Source: Maratus speciosus
Taxonomy: Eukaryota > Arthropoda > Arachnida > Araneae > Salticidae
Length of the DNA stretch: 64,000 nucleotides
NCBI GenBank assembly: GCA_963932465.1
Contig: OZ010789.1
Span: forward strand, 598,639,968-598,703,967
Reading direction: 5' to 3'
Shown here: positions 1 to 10,033 of the stretch, piece by piece
Layout: the number at the start of each line of letters is the position of its first letter
Position numbering within the stretch: the first letter of the stretch is position 1
The notes under the pieces: generated by a model
The model's database searches: none
What the model was told of the DNA's origin: nothing
Seen by the model: only the letters and a program-made list of their open reading frames with translations
Made by a program: the position numbers and the translations under genes

Positions 1-595
1 AATTTAACCCTTTGGGGTCTCACATGTGTATTTTAAACAATCCTTTCTAAGTGAGCCCCTAATTAGGTTGGAGGCATGAAATTGTACATAATTATAGCTG
101 AACACCTCACATCAAACGACAAATCATAAAATTTTGAAAAAGTTGTACATTTAACCCTTTGCGCTCCCACATGTGTATTTTAAACAATTCTTTCTAAGTG
201 AACCCTAATTAGGTTGGAGGCGTGAAATTTTGCATACTTATAGCTGAACACCTCACATCAAACGGGAAATCATAAAATTTTGAAAAAGTCGTACATTTAA
301 CCCTTTGGGCTTCCACATGCGTATTTTAAGCAATTCTTTCTAACTGAGCCCCTTATTAAATTGCAGATTTGAAATTTTGCATACTTATAGCAGAACACCT
401 AAGGCTAGGCGACAAATCATAAAATCTTGAAAAAGTCTTACGCTTAACCCTTTGAGTTACCACATATGTATTTTAAGCAATTCTTTCTAAGGGAGTCCCT
501 AATTAAGTTCGAGACATGACTTTTTGCATACGTATAGCTGAATACGTCAGAGCACACGACAAATCATAAAACTTTCAAAAAGTCTTATATTATTT
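1..595. repeat. 147-bp tandem satellite, array A
   Basis: About four degenerate head-to-tail units, each carrying an AACCCTTTG block followed by CACATGTGTATTTTAAACAA and ending in a stretch about AAACGACAAATCATAAAA. The AACCCTTTG anchors fall near 7, 154, 299 and 446, which gives a unit of about 147 bp. The array continues off the left edge of the window. The same unit forms array B at 2036-3245. No open frame follows the period. Such arrays often sit inside Helitron-type elements, but I see no element end here. Confidence 0.9.
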
Positions 596-1297
596 ACTCC
601 TCCGGGCTCTAACTTGTGTATTTTAAGCAATTTTTCTAACATCCGCCCTTTTCACCCGGGGAGCACTTTTCCAACTTTTGCTGACACCCCTTTGACCATT
701 CTTTCATATTATGCACCATAGTCTTACATATTTTAGTTCCACTTTTTATCGCCAGGTGCACCTACTTATCTCGGGTACTATGGGCTCAATCCACTCGACT
801 AATATATCTACGGATAGTATGTAAAACGGAGTTTCGTTCGGATAGAGGTTTGTTTAGAATAGAGTGCGCCCCTGGTTGCGAAATGTGGAACTAACAGATT
901 TTTCAAAAGGATAAAGTGTTTTGAAAGGAATATTAAACAAAACCCTCTGTGCGATCTGTGATCACACTTACCCACTTGTTATTTTCAAAATCATCAGAGA
1001 AAAGTTTATTTAGTTAATTAAATTTAAAAATCCAGGGAGGGGCAATGTCCTTCCTCTGCACTGCCCTTTGCCCGCACCCATGGATGAATGATACATAGTG
1101 TGGCATAAGCACATAACTTTATTTTTCACTTCCAGTACGAAAAAGCAGGCCCAGCTATAGGATATTTAATTGGAAAATTTAATAGGAAAATTTAATATAG
1201 GAATTTAATAGGAATTGTTGTTTAAAAAAAAATAAAAATTTCGAATCAATACATTTTGTTTCAAAACATGCATTCAGTGTAGCAGTATTAAAATATC
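596..1297. repeat. 0.7-kb linker repeat, copy A
   Basis: This block starts where the satellite ends (CTCCTCCGGGCTCTAAC) and matches 3246-3965 nearly base for base until about 1297, where the two diverge. It includes a conserved stretch around CTACGGATAGTATGTAAAAC. Both copies lie directly downstream of a satellite array, so array and linker are parts of one larger repeated unit. No coding capacity is seen. Confidence 0.88.
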
Positions 1298-1304
1298 TAG
1301 ACAC

Positions 1305-1342
1305 ACGGCAGTGTGTCAGCCAAGTTCGCCTGACATAGCCGT
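1305..1342. other. two-step stem-loop at the linker boundary
   Basis: ACGGC at 1305-1309 pairs with GCCGT at 1338-1342, and TGTCAG at 1314-1319 pairs with CTGACA at 1330-1335, around a loop containing AAGTTCG. It lies just after the point where linker copies A and B diverge. It resembles the terminal hairpins of Helitron-type elements, but there is no CTAG end here, so its role is unknown. Confidence 0.55.
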
Positions 1343-1546
1343 GCGTTATTTACACGAACCATTTCGAGCTGTTGCCGTCAAATTTCAGTGCTCTACTGCT
1401 GAAAATCTATGAGACCTACGTACTTCTTATACGAAATGTGTAGTAAGGCCCCCCTAATTACCTAAAATCCGAAATTTTATAAATAATGCATAATTAGTTT
1501 CCGAGATAATGACATTTGAAAATGTCTGATAATCGATCATTTTACC

Positions 1547-1570
1547 ACTGACTGACTGACTGACTCACTC
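1547..1570. repeat. GACT microsatellite
   Basis: Five to six imperfect ACTG/GACT tetramers followed by CACTCATC. Short GACT or GTCT runs near one end are common in Helentron-like non-autonomous elements of arthropods, so this may mark the left part of the element that contains array B. Confidence 0.7.
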
Positions 1571-1739
1571 ATCAAAAAGATCTCGTATATCTACTGCAGC
1601 TACAGACTTCAAATTTGGTGCGAAGTTCGTTTACACTATAAAACTAAGGAAAAAAATAAAAAAATTGTGAAAATCGATGAATTACCCACCTGGGGGTGCC
1701 CATTTTTACTTTAACATTACGTCTATTAGGCGACATTTT

Positions 1740-1975
1740 AATTTGCCGTAGGAGGGGACTCTGTTCTGTCGCCAAATACCGCCATGTTTCTCGCAACATG
1801 GCGATATATCGCCAAATTTGGCGACCAAAATTAGTCGCCAAAAGTGACGCCACCTTGGCGATATCTCTAATATTTCGCCAAATTCCCATAGACTTCTATT
1901 GTAAACCTGTCTGCTTACTGGGGGTTTATCTGGGTTTACTTGCTTACAGAAAATCAACAAATTGAGATATCCAGA
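1740..1975. repeat. TCGCCAAA repeat, copy 1
   Basis: A 0.24-kb non-coding block rich in the words TCGCCAAA and TTTGGCGA, including the palindrome core CGCCAAATTTGGCG, and ending in AAATCAACAAATTGAGATAT. Two further copies lie at 22605-22820 and 23220-23440 inside the Helitron. The frames that cross it are by-products of the palindromic words and differ between copies. Confidence 0.85.
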
Positions 1976-2035
1976 CACCGAGAAAATATACATGTATACA
2001 TTCTCAGAAACTATACATGTTGGATACTTGAAATT

Positions 2036-3245
2036 TTTCATACTTATAGCTGAACACCACACATCATACGACAAATCATAAAATTTTGAGAAAGTCGTAC
2101 ATTTAACCCTTTGGCTCCCACATATGTATTTTAAACAGTTCTTTCTAAGTGAGCCCCTAATTAGGTTGGAGGCGTGAAATTTTACAGACTTATAGCTCAA
2201 CACCTCACATCAAACGACAAATCATAAAAATTTGAAAAAGTCGTACATTTAACCCTTTGGGCTAACACATGTGTATTTTAAACAATTCTTTCTATGTGAG
2301 CCTCTAACAAGGTTGGAGGCGTGAAATTGTACATACTTATAGCTAAACACCTCACCTCAAACGAAACTCTATAAAATTTTGAAAAAGTCGTATATTTAAC
2401 CCTTTGGGTTCCCACATGTGTATTTTAAACAATTCTTTCTAAGTGAGCCCCTAACTAGGTTGGAGGAGTGAAATTTTGCATACTTATAGCTGAACACCTC
2501 ACATCAAACGACAAATCATAAAATTTTAAAAAAGTCGTACATTTAACCCTTTGGGTTCCCCCATGTGTATTTTAAACAATTCTTTCAAAGTGAGCCTCTA
2601 ATTTTGTTGGAGGAGTGAAATTTTGCATACTTACAGCTGAACACCTCACATCAAACGACAAATCATAAAATTTTCAAAAAGTCGTACATTTAACCCTTTG
2701 GGCTAACACATGTGTATTTTAAACAATATTTTCTAAGTGAGCCCCTAATTATGTTGGAGGCGTGAAAATTTGCATACTTATAGCTGAAGACACATCAAAT
2801 GACAAATCATAAAATTTTGAAAAAGTCGTACATTTAACCCTTTGGGCTTCCACATGCGTATTTTAAGCAATTCTTTCTAATTGAGCCCCTTCTTAAATTG
2901 CAGTTTTGAAATTTTGCATACTTATAGCAGAACACCTGAGGCCAGGTGACAAATCATAAAATCTTGAAAAGTCTTACGCTTAACCCTTTGAGCTACCACA
3001 TATGTATTTTAAGCAATTCTTTCTAAGGGAGACCCTTATTAAATTGCAGATTTGAAATTTTGCATACTTGTAGCAGAACACCTGAGGCCAGGTGACAAAT
3101 CATAAAATCTTGAAAAAGTCTTACGCTTAACCCTTTGAGCTACCACATATGTATTTTAAGCAATTCTTTATAAGGGAGCCCCTAATTAAGTTGGAGACAT
3201 GACTTTTTGCATACGTATAGCTGAATACCTCAGACCACACGACAA
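2036..3245. repeat. 147-bp tandem satellite, array B
   Basis: About eight units of the array A satellite. AACCCTTTG anchors occur near 2104, 2250, 2398, 2546, 2694, 2836, 2980 and 3126. Units near the right end share variants with the right end of array A (for example CACATGCGTATTTTAAGCAA), so whole array-plus-linker blocks were duplicated, not only single units. Confidence 0.9.
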
Positions 3246-3965
3246 ATCATAAAATTTTCTAATTTACTCCTCCGGGCTCTAACTTGTGTATTTTAAGCAA
3301 TTTTTCTAACCTTCGCCCTTTTCACCCGGGGAATTTTCCAACTTTTGCCGACACCCCTTTGACCATTCTTTCATATTATGCACCATAGCCTTACATATTT
3401 TAGTTCCACTATTTGCCGCCAGGGGCGCCTACTTATCTCGGGTGCTATGGGCTCAATCCCCTCGACTAATATATCTACGGATAGTATGTAAAACGGAGTT
3501 TCGTTCGGATAGAGGTTTGTTTAGAATAGAGTGCGCCCCTGGTTGCGAAATGTGGAACTAAAAGATTTTTCAAAAGGATAAATTGTTTTGAAAGGAATAT
3601 TAAACGAAACCCTCTGTGCGATCTGTGATCACACATACCCACTTGTTGTTTTCAAAATCATCAGAGGAAAGGATATTTAATTAGTTACATTTGAAAATCC
3701 AGGGTGAGGCAATGTCCTTCCTCTGCACTGCCTCTTTGCCGGCAGCCATGGATGAATGATACATAGTGTGGCATAAGCACATAATTTTTTTTTTCACTTT
3801 CAGTATAAAAAAGCAGCCCCAGCTATAGGATATTTAATTGGAAAGCTTAATAGGAAAATTTAATATAGGAATTTAATAGGAATTGTTGTTTCAGAGACAA
3901 TAAAAATTTCGAATCAATACATTTCGTTTCAAAACATGCATTCAATGTAGCAGTATTAAAATATA
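3246..3965. repeat. 0.7-kb linker repeat, copy B
   Basis: Second copy of 596-1297, in the same orientation and again directly downstream of the satellite. It differs by scattered substitutions and small indels. After about 3965 the sequence becomes unrelated to what follows copy A. Confidence 0.88.
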
Positions 3966-4120
3966 GATTTCAGCCGCAAATATACAGCCAAATAGTTTGT
4001 TGTAGGAAATTTAAATTAAAATTGAATGTTGCTTGGTGAATAAAATAGTCACATGTAAACACATTAAAAAGCATTAAGTAAAGTGTCTAAATATATTGTA
4101 ACTTTACAAAAAGTAATGAT

Positions 4121-5826
4121 ATCTAACAAAAACATAGCTGTGAAAAAAGGGAGCCAAGTTCTGTAAAGACAATGGCAAGAAAAGAAGTGATATCTAAGTG
4201 GGTGCTAAGTTCAAATAAAATTCACTCAAACTTACCTACAGAAGTATTATAGCCTTTTTTAAATTGTTTAGAAATAAAAATTATTGATAGCATATTAATA
4301 ATAAATCTAGAACTTGGCAAGTTTTTGATAAATGTTATGCCTATCAATTTCATGTCTTAATAAAATGATGATGTTAATATTAACAACAATGTCATTATAA
4401 AAAAATTAATATAGTTATTATTATAAACAAATGACTCATGTTAAAGATTTGATAATCAATAAATACACAGATACACTCCCGCTCGTTTTGGTTATCACTC
4501 TAGCACCCACCCTCCAGAAACCTCAATGCAAATAGACTAAAAGGCCTGAGAAAGAGACAGATACCCTTACGCTTGTTCTTGGTCATCCCTTTAGAGACTG
4601 CACCCCTTTAACCCTTCAGGGGCAAAGAGCTTTTATTCGTGACATGCTGAAATGATTGAATCACACCAGAATTTAAATTTATTTCAAAATGGGTAAAAGC
4701 TTCTTTTCACGTATTTAAGGCGACAGTAGACGTTCAAAAACGTTTTCTACAGTTTTTGCTCAATTGTTTTGAAATTTAATACACGTATAATTTGTGCAAT
4801 AATTAAGAAAATTTCTTAATTTCATTAAAAAAAATTAATATGCAAATGAGTAATTAATTAATAATATGGTAATTAGTGATACAAATTAAAAATGCTCCAT
4901 GCGCATTAAATTTTGTTTCAGAAACTTGTAATTTTTTTTTAGGATAGCTTTATGATATTATATCAAAAGTTGCTATACATTTTAAAATTATACTAAATTC
5001 CTTGGCAGAAAAAAAATAAAAACCTATAATATTGATCATTTTGGATAAAATTCAATAATAAAATATTACTTTTTGACCTTTATATGAAATAATGTACACA
5101 TTTTAATAGCAAGTTTTGTAATAAAGTATATCAACAACAATATTACCAAGTATTATGAAAATTGGTATAAAATTAAGACGCATGGAGAATTTTGAACTTA
5201 CTCAGTCGGCGAAAATTCTCATTTTGAGAAAACTGGATTTAAAGTTTTATTTTAAGTGTAGATTAACGATTGTTTACGTTAGAAAAACAGCTGTATCTCT
5301 GCAAAAAATTATCGGATTTGGATAATTTTTATTATATTTGAAAGTAGAAGATTGCCAGAACATTTTTTTTCAAAAAACAAAAAATTGATTTTTTTAATGT
5401 TTTTTGCGATTTTGAACGTCCACGGTCGCCTTAATCAAATTAAACTTTTTAGTCCTGAATTCTAGTGTCAATGTGGCATTTTGCAGTTAAAATTAGGTGG
5501 GGTATATTTTATCCCACCACCCTTCAAGGGAAAGGAGCTCACTCAAATGAAGGCTTCCAAACATGAAATAACAAGTTTTGCTATAATAATGTCATTAATA
5601 AAAATAAATGACTCATAGGTAAAAACTTGCCAAGTTCTAGATTTATTATTAATATGCTATCAATAATTTTTATTTCTAAACAATTTAAAAAATGCTATAA
5701 TACTTCTGTAGGTAAGTTTGAGTGAATTTTATTTGAACTTGGCACCCACTTAGATATCACTTCTTTTCTTGCCATTGTCTTTACAGAACTTGGCTCCCTT
5801 TTTTCACAGCTATGTTTTTGTTAGAT
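4121..5826. mobile_element. 1.7-kb element with 0.2-kb inverted repeats
   Basis: The ends 4121-4331 and 5620-5826 are near-identical inverted repeats, starting ATCTAACAAAAACATAGCTG on the left and ending with the complement on the right. They differ at only a few positions, which suggests a fairly young element or ongoing conversion between arms. No transposase frame is present. I could not define a target duplication. The interior has been enlarged by a separate TTAA-flanked insertion. Confidence 0.82.
4719..5430. mobile_element. TTAA-flanked MITE nested in the 4.1-kb element
   Basis: The left end GGCGACAGTAGACGTTCAAA and the right end (complement GGCGACCGTGGACGTTCAAA) are inverted repeats flanked on both sides by TTAA (4715-4718 and 5431-5434). 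TTAA duplication is the hallmark of piggyBac-type transposition. The 712-bp interior is very AT-rich and non-coding, so this would be a non-autonomous copy. Assignment to the piggyBac superfamily rests on the target site only. Confidence 0.75.
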
Positions 5827-5956
5827 CAATAATATACACAATTTATCTAAATCAAAACTAGGAAAATTGCTCTTACCTCAACTCAAACCGCTGCGACAAT
5901 CACGAAGGCACGAAGTAGCTATTTCTGTACTATGTCCCGAGGCACATTTTAAGCAC

Positions 5957-5970
5957 TAATTCTTCTTATT
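5957..5970. repeat. target-site duplication, left
   Basis: TAATTCTTCTTATT, repeated exactly at 6561-6574. The pair brackets the composite tRNA-like element. Confidence 0.85.
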
Positions 5971-5998
5971 AGATGTAAATATCCAACTGGGCTAAAAA

Positions 5999-6073
5999 TG
6001 TCTGGACCAGGATTCGAACCAGGGATCTCCTGGCTGAAGCCGCCTGTGCTCTACCATCTGAGCTATCTCGGAC
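5999..6073 (-). repeat. tRNA-like module 1
   Basis: A 75-nt tRNA-like sequence with a recognisable T arm (GGTTCGAATCC) and D arm (TAGCTCAGATGGTAGAGC), corresponding to A and B box promoters. The anticodon loop reads GGCTTCA and lacks the usual T at position 33. There is one extra base between acceptor and D stem. I read it as a SINE head and not as a working tRNA gene. Confidence 0.75.
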
Positions 6074-6276
6074 GAAACTGGTGGAACTTTTTCACCCAGC
6101 TAACCATAATGATTATAGCATCTGGTTTGAAACCTGGTTCAGCTCAACAGAATAAATCTCAGGTAATGTAACTCCAGAAATTGCTGGATACGTAATTACA
6201 CTAGATTAATTTTAACACAATTATTCTAATTTGTAAATAAATGATATTAGATGTAAATATCCAACTGTGCGAAAAA

Positions 6277-6351
6277 TGTCCGGACCAGGATTCGAATCAG
6301 GGGTCTCCTGTCTGAAGCCGCCAGTGCTCTACCATCGGAGCTATCCCGGAC
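6277..6351 (-). repeat. tRNA-like module 2
   Basis: Same family as module 1. The acceptor arms GTCCGGG and TCCGGAC pair well. The T loop TTCGAAT is intact, and the anticodon loop is again GGCTTCA. It forms the left arm of the palindrome. Confidence 0.75.
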
Positions 6352-6408
6352 GAATCTGGTGGAACTTCTTCTGGTGGTTTCCTGGGTGAAAAAAATTCCA
6401 CCAGATGC

Positions 6409-6483
6409 GTCCGGGATAGCTCAGATGGTAGAGCACTGGCGGCTTCAGCAAGGAGATCCCTGGTTCGAATCCTGGTCAGGACA
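6409..6483 (+). repeat. tRNA-like module 3
   Basis: Right arm of the palindrome. A box TAGCTCAGATGGTAGAGC and B box GGTTCGAATCC are intact, followed by the tail CATTTTTCGCCCAGTTGG. Acceptor pairing is weaker than in module 2. Confidence 0.75.
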
Positions 6484-6560
6484 TTTTTCGCCCAGTTGGA
6501 TATTTACATCTAATATGATTATTTACCAATTAGAATAATTGTGTTAAAATTAATCTAGTG

Positions 6561-6574
6561 TAATTCTTCTTATT
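6561..6574. repeat. target-site duplication, right
   Basis: TAATTCTTCTTATT, identical to 5957-5970. Confidence 0.85.
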
Positions 6575-7947
6575 GAGCACAAATATTATCACAAGATTCT
6601 CACAAAAAAGGTGGACTAAACATCTTTAAGCACAAACCAAAACTACGTCACATATAGTTCGACATGGGCTGTATTAAATGTTTAAATCCACATCTCCGTT
6701 GCGTAGACTGACCATGACGAATAAACTCACACATGCACTCAAATTATTTCCAAGGCGCTGGTAACTTTATCGATATCTTTATTCACACAATAACACAAAA
6801 GCAGCGCTCAGCCGCTTTCTCGAATACTCACATCTCCAGCACAATACTTAAAACACACACTTCACTTCACTTCAGATTATAGTCACTGTGATTTTAATTA
6901 TAGGTGGCGCGGCATGCCTCTCTACATGGAGCAATAACTAAAACAAAAACTTGAAATGTTTTTCTTTATTTTCTTATATCACTGACTATAATATGTGTAA
7001 CAGTTTTGTAAATAATTTTTTTTTTTTTAAATCGGACAATTCATTTAAGCTAAGCCTGTATCTTAATAAAAATAGAAAAAATTAAGAAACTTTAAAAACT
7101 ATAACAATAAATTGCATAATTACAATACGTATACGTATATTTTTTAACAGACCCATTACAAACAAAATGAATCATTTACAGGTGATTATTTGTACTTCAT
7201 GGTGCTACTGATAGTTATTCTAAAATAAATTACTTCTGCCGTATCGTTAGACGGAGAATGATTCAACGGATTTTTCTCATCTCTATTCAACTGAACAGAT
7301 TGAGTTTCTTCCGTCTGTTACGAAATCTGATTATCGTAATTTCACTTCAATTTGCTTTTTTGGCATCATGAATAGCATACCAATCTAAGTAGTCAATATG
7401 TTTATTCCATACAGAAAAATCCGTTAATTGCACTTTCTATTTCGTATTCTTGAAGGATGATAGATTGACTTATTTTTATCCCGACAAATTAATGTTATAG
7501 AGATGTGCATTTATGTTCATTCACTGTATAAAAATATTCTTTTTATTTAGTTAAATATTGAATTTGTATGTTTATATGTGAAACAAGGATAAGACATGGC
7601 ATTTATTAATATATTTTGTGAAATATTTATTTTATTGATGCATACTATAAAAAATATATAAATTAATCCACACCAGGATAAGAATAGAAGTAATCTAATG
7701 AAGTTTTCCTGACGATTGCGTTTAAATTTCTATCACATCATTTTCATTGTAGTTTGCGTATCTTCCTATTCTTGGTGTTATTCATTCCTGTTTCACAATA
7801 TTGTGTATATAATTTAACAAACTTTTCTTTTACTTTTCAACAACTACTTTAGTTTTAATTCAAAATATTTTAAAGACACTTAGAACAGTGCAGAAAGAAA
7901 ACTAACAAATATTATTTCATATAGTCATGTAAGTAAAAACATATGTA
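6575..7947. other. AT-rich stretch without recognised features
   Basis: No frame of note, no RNA gene and no repeat end was recognised here. Composition is typical of the window. Confidence 0.6.
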
Positions 7948-7974
7948 CATTAATATATATATATATATATATAT
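7948..7974. repeat. TA microsatellite
   Basis: Uninterrupted run of AT dinucleotides. Confidence 0.9.
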
Positions 7975-8412
7975 TGCTTTTCCAACAGGAATTTATGTAC
8001 GATTATCGTTTTTAGAAGTTCAAAAGAATTCTTAAAATACATTAAAATTTAGAAATGCGCAATGCTTTTCAAAAGAACTTAGTCTTCCTTCATCAGGCAC
8101 AAAAAAATACGAGCTTCTTCTTTGAAAGCAGGAGCGAGACTGAATGGGAGAAAAGGTAAGGGAAAGTCACAGGTTGAAGGAACAGCCAATAGGAAAATAG
8201 GAGGTATCAGCCAATCACACAACAGCAACACCAAATCTGAAGAACACAGAATAATAGAAGAATTATGAAGCAACAACAGAGTCAGACAGAGTCAAACAGT
8301 ATGCGGAATATTTAAATGAATGAATGAATAAATAAATAAAAACAAATAAATAAATAAAATTCAAAAAGAAAATGTATGCAAAAATAAAAATTAAGAAAAA
8401 TAAATAAACAGA

Positions 8413-8424
8413 TACACACGCACA

Positions 8425-8505
<81 letters not shown>
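8413..8505. repeat. compound CA/TA microsatellite
   Basis: A run of CA repeats (with a few CG interruptions at the left) passes directly into a TA run. The frames of 68 and 75 codons that cross it on the minus strand are made of the microsatellite itself and are not genes. It lies about 300 bp downstream of the end of the Penelope-like reverse transcriptase. Confidence 0.95.
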
Positions 8506-8508
<3 letters not shown>

Positions 8509-8816
8509 AAACCACAAACAAAATATCAATATCCATCACTCACCATAGCTGCATTGAAACTCACATCGAAAATATTATAATAACCAACATAAACTTTAAC
8601 TCTTAAAATCAAACTGAATAACCAAACTAAAGAAAATATATATAATTGCAAGACATAACAGAACAGAAGGCGAGCGGTATGGCTAACGACATACACTGCA
8701 GGGTTAAGTCAGACTTTACGCATGCTACGTCCCCCTTCACTCGCCAAGACCAAAATTGAAAAAATGAAAAACTATGAAAAACTAAACAGAACTACAACAT
8801 CCACCAAAATATCTCT

Positions 8817-9992
8817 CTAACTCATTAGATCAATCAACTCATCAAAACCTCCATTCTCATCCATCACTGAGTTCAGTTCAGTTCCGTACCTGCTACTCTT
8901 AATAAAATCACTAGTTATTCTCCTGATGAAATTGCGAGGATAACCATGCTTGAATCCTAAGCGGGACCACTCTAAAATATCACTAGACATATCTTTAACT
9001 CTAGTACTCAGTCTTTCGATTCGTATTAATCCATTTCTAAGTACATTTCTTTTAATCGAAACATGCACGTTGGAATCAAAATATATCAGCTTTAAGGCAT
9101 TAAATTTGAAATCATTTCGCTTGTCAAATAACTTAGATATCAAATTTTCACTTTCTATGCTTAGGTTCACATCTAGAAAATTAATATTTTTACAATTCTG
9201 GGAGGAGGGTTCCAGACTCAGAGACGTAGGATAATATGTAAAATCAATATTTTCAATATCATTGTTTAATTTGAATATCAAAACATCATCTATATATCTG
9301 TAGGATAATGTGTTACTGTTTAAATTATTATTTCTTTCATATATATGTAAGTAAATGTTTGCCAAAATGGAACTGCAACTCTCCCCCATTGGAATACCCC
9401 GAATCTGTTTAAATATTGTATTTCCTTCGTAAAGGTAGTTTTCTTGTACTACTAACTGAAATAAATTTATGAAAAAATCATTATGAACATCCAAACAACT
9501 ATTTGTATTATAAAGATCTACTATTTTATCTTTTAAATCTGTCAAATCAATTGTGTTATAGAGGTCTGCAAAATCGTAAGCGAATAAACCAGTAATATTT
9601 TTTAATTTTTTCAGATTATCTAATAGTGTATAGCTATTTTTGATAATAAAAGTCGTCTCTCCACCCATCACTCCGTCAAACACCCCCTCCAGCACCCCCA
9701 GCAAAGCCTTGCTAGCAGCACCAATATATGAACCAAATCCACAAGTCACACTCCTGAATTTGATAGGGGTTTTATGGAATTTAGGCACTAGTACGAGATA
9801 AGGGAAACTTTGACTCATTTGTTTCAGCTTAACTTTTTTATAGAAGGCTTTAATCCTATTTTCTATTGCTGCAGCTCTCGAATTCAATGGTAAATAGCTA
9901 TTTTTATTATTGTAGCAATCATTCAAAAGTTTACCGTAAAGTACCTTACATATCAGTGCATAACTTTTATCTGCTTTATAATTATTTGCTTT
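8817..9992 (-). CDS. Penelope-like reverse transcriptase, 5'-truncated
   Basis: An uninterrupted frame of about 391 codons that would copy RNA into DNA for retrotransposition. Residue numbers follow the 421-codon frame opening at 10082. Its first 30 residues are not native: about 17 come from the end of the adjacent transposon and 13 from a TA microsatellite. Visible motifs in order: KFHKTPIKFR near 101-110; motif A FAYDFADLYNTI with catalytic Asp near 170; motif B GIPMGESCSSILANIY near 229-243; motif C YIDD at 263-266; NFLDV near 301. This order and the FLDV signature fit Penelope-like elements. No GIY-YIG endonuclease follows before the stop, so it may be an endonuclease-less type or lack that part. 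Being open in a decayed neighbourhood suggests a recent copy. Another non-LTR type of reverse transcriptase is the main alternative. Confidence 0.65.
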   Translation of the reverse strand, partial: KANNYKADKSYALICKVLYGKLLNDCYNNKNSYLPLNSRAAAIENRIKAFYKKVKLKQMSQSFPYLVLVPKFHKTPIKFRSVTCGFGSYIGAASKALLGVLEGVFDGVMGGETTFIIKNSYTLLDNLKKLKNITGLFAYDFADLYNTIDLTDLKDKIVDLYNTNSCLDVHNDFFINLFQLVVQENYLYEGNTIFKQIRGIPMGESCSSILANIYLHIYERNNNLNSNTLSYRYIDDVLIFKLNNDIENIDFTYYPTSLSLEPSSQNCKNINFLDVNLSIESENLISKLFDKRNDFKFNALKLIYFDSNVHVSIKRNVLRNGLIRIERLSTRVKDMSSDILEWSRLGFKHGYPRNFIRRITSDFIKSSRYGTELNSVMDENGGFDELIDLMS

Positions 9993-10033
9993 ATATATAT
10001 ATACATAAATATATATATATATATATATATATA
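9993..10033. repeat. TA microsatellite, target of a transposon
   Basis: ATATATAC-type repeat that truncates the reverse transcriptase. The run resumes at 13008 on the far side of the 3-kb transposon, so the transposon inserted into it at a TA. Confidence 0.85.

Larger units (their letters stand above)
5971..6560. mobile_element. composite SINE-like element with three tRNA-like modules
   Basis: This 590-bp insertion lies between perfect 14-bp duplications, as expected for LINE-style retroposition. It holds three tRNA-like modules: two on the minus strand (5999-6073, 6277-6351) and one on the plus strand (6409-6483). The second and third modules, with their flanks, form a large palindrome (about 6191-6560) whose arms both run from the tRNA-like module into a shared tail containing GGATATTTACATCTAATAT. 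The 5' ends of the two modules face each other across a short spacer. The first module carries part of the same tail. It is best read as a head-to-head SINE dimer plus a third copy. Confidence 0.72.

Noticed and set aside
1644..2203. Frames of 81-165 codons crossing the TCGCCAAA block
   Set aside because: The related blocks at 22605 and 23220 give different frames and stops, and no protein motif is seen; the palindromic words create open frames by chance.
1..3245. CRISPR array
   Set aside because: Units are about 147 bp and repeat along their whole length with no unique spacers; the window is eukaryotic.
6409..6483. Functional tRNA gene
   Set aside because: Acceptor pairing is poor, position 33 of the anticodon loop is not T, an extra base lies before the D arm, and the module sits in a retroposed composite.
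8263..8539. Minus-strand frames rich in Val-Cys and Ile-Tyr
   Set aside because: They are translations of the CA/TA microsatellite and its AAAT-rich flank.
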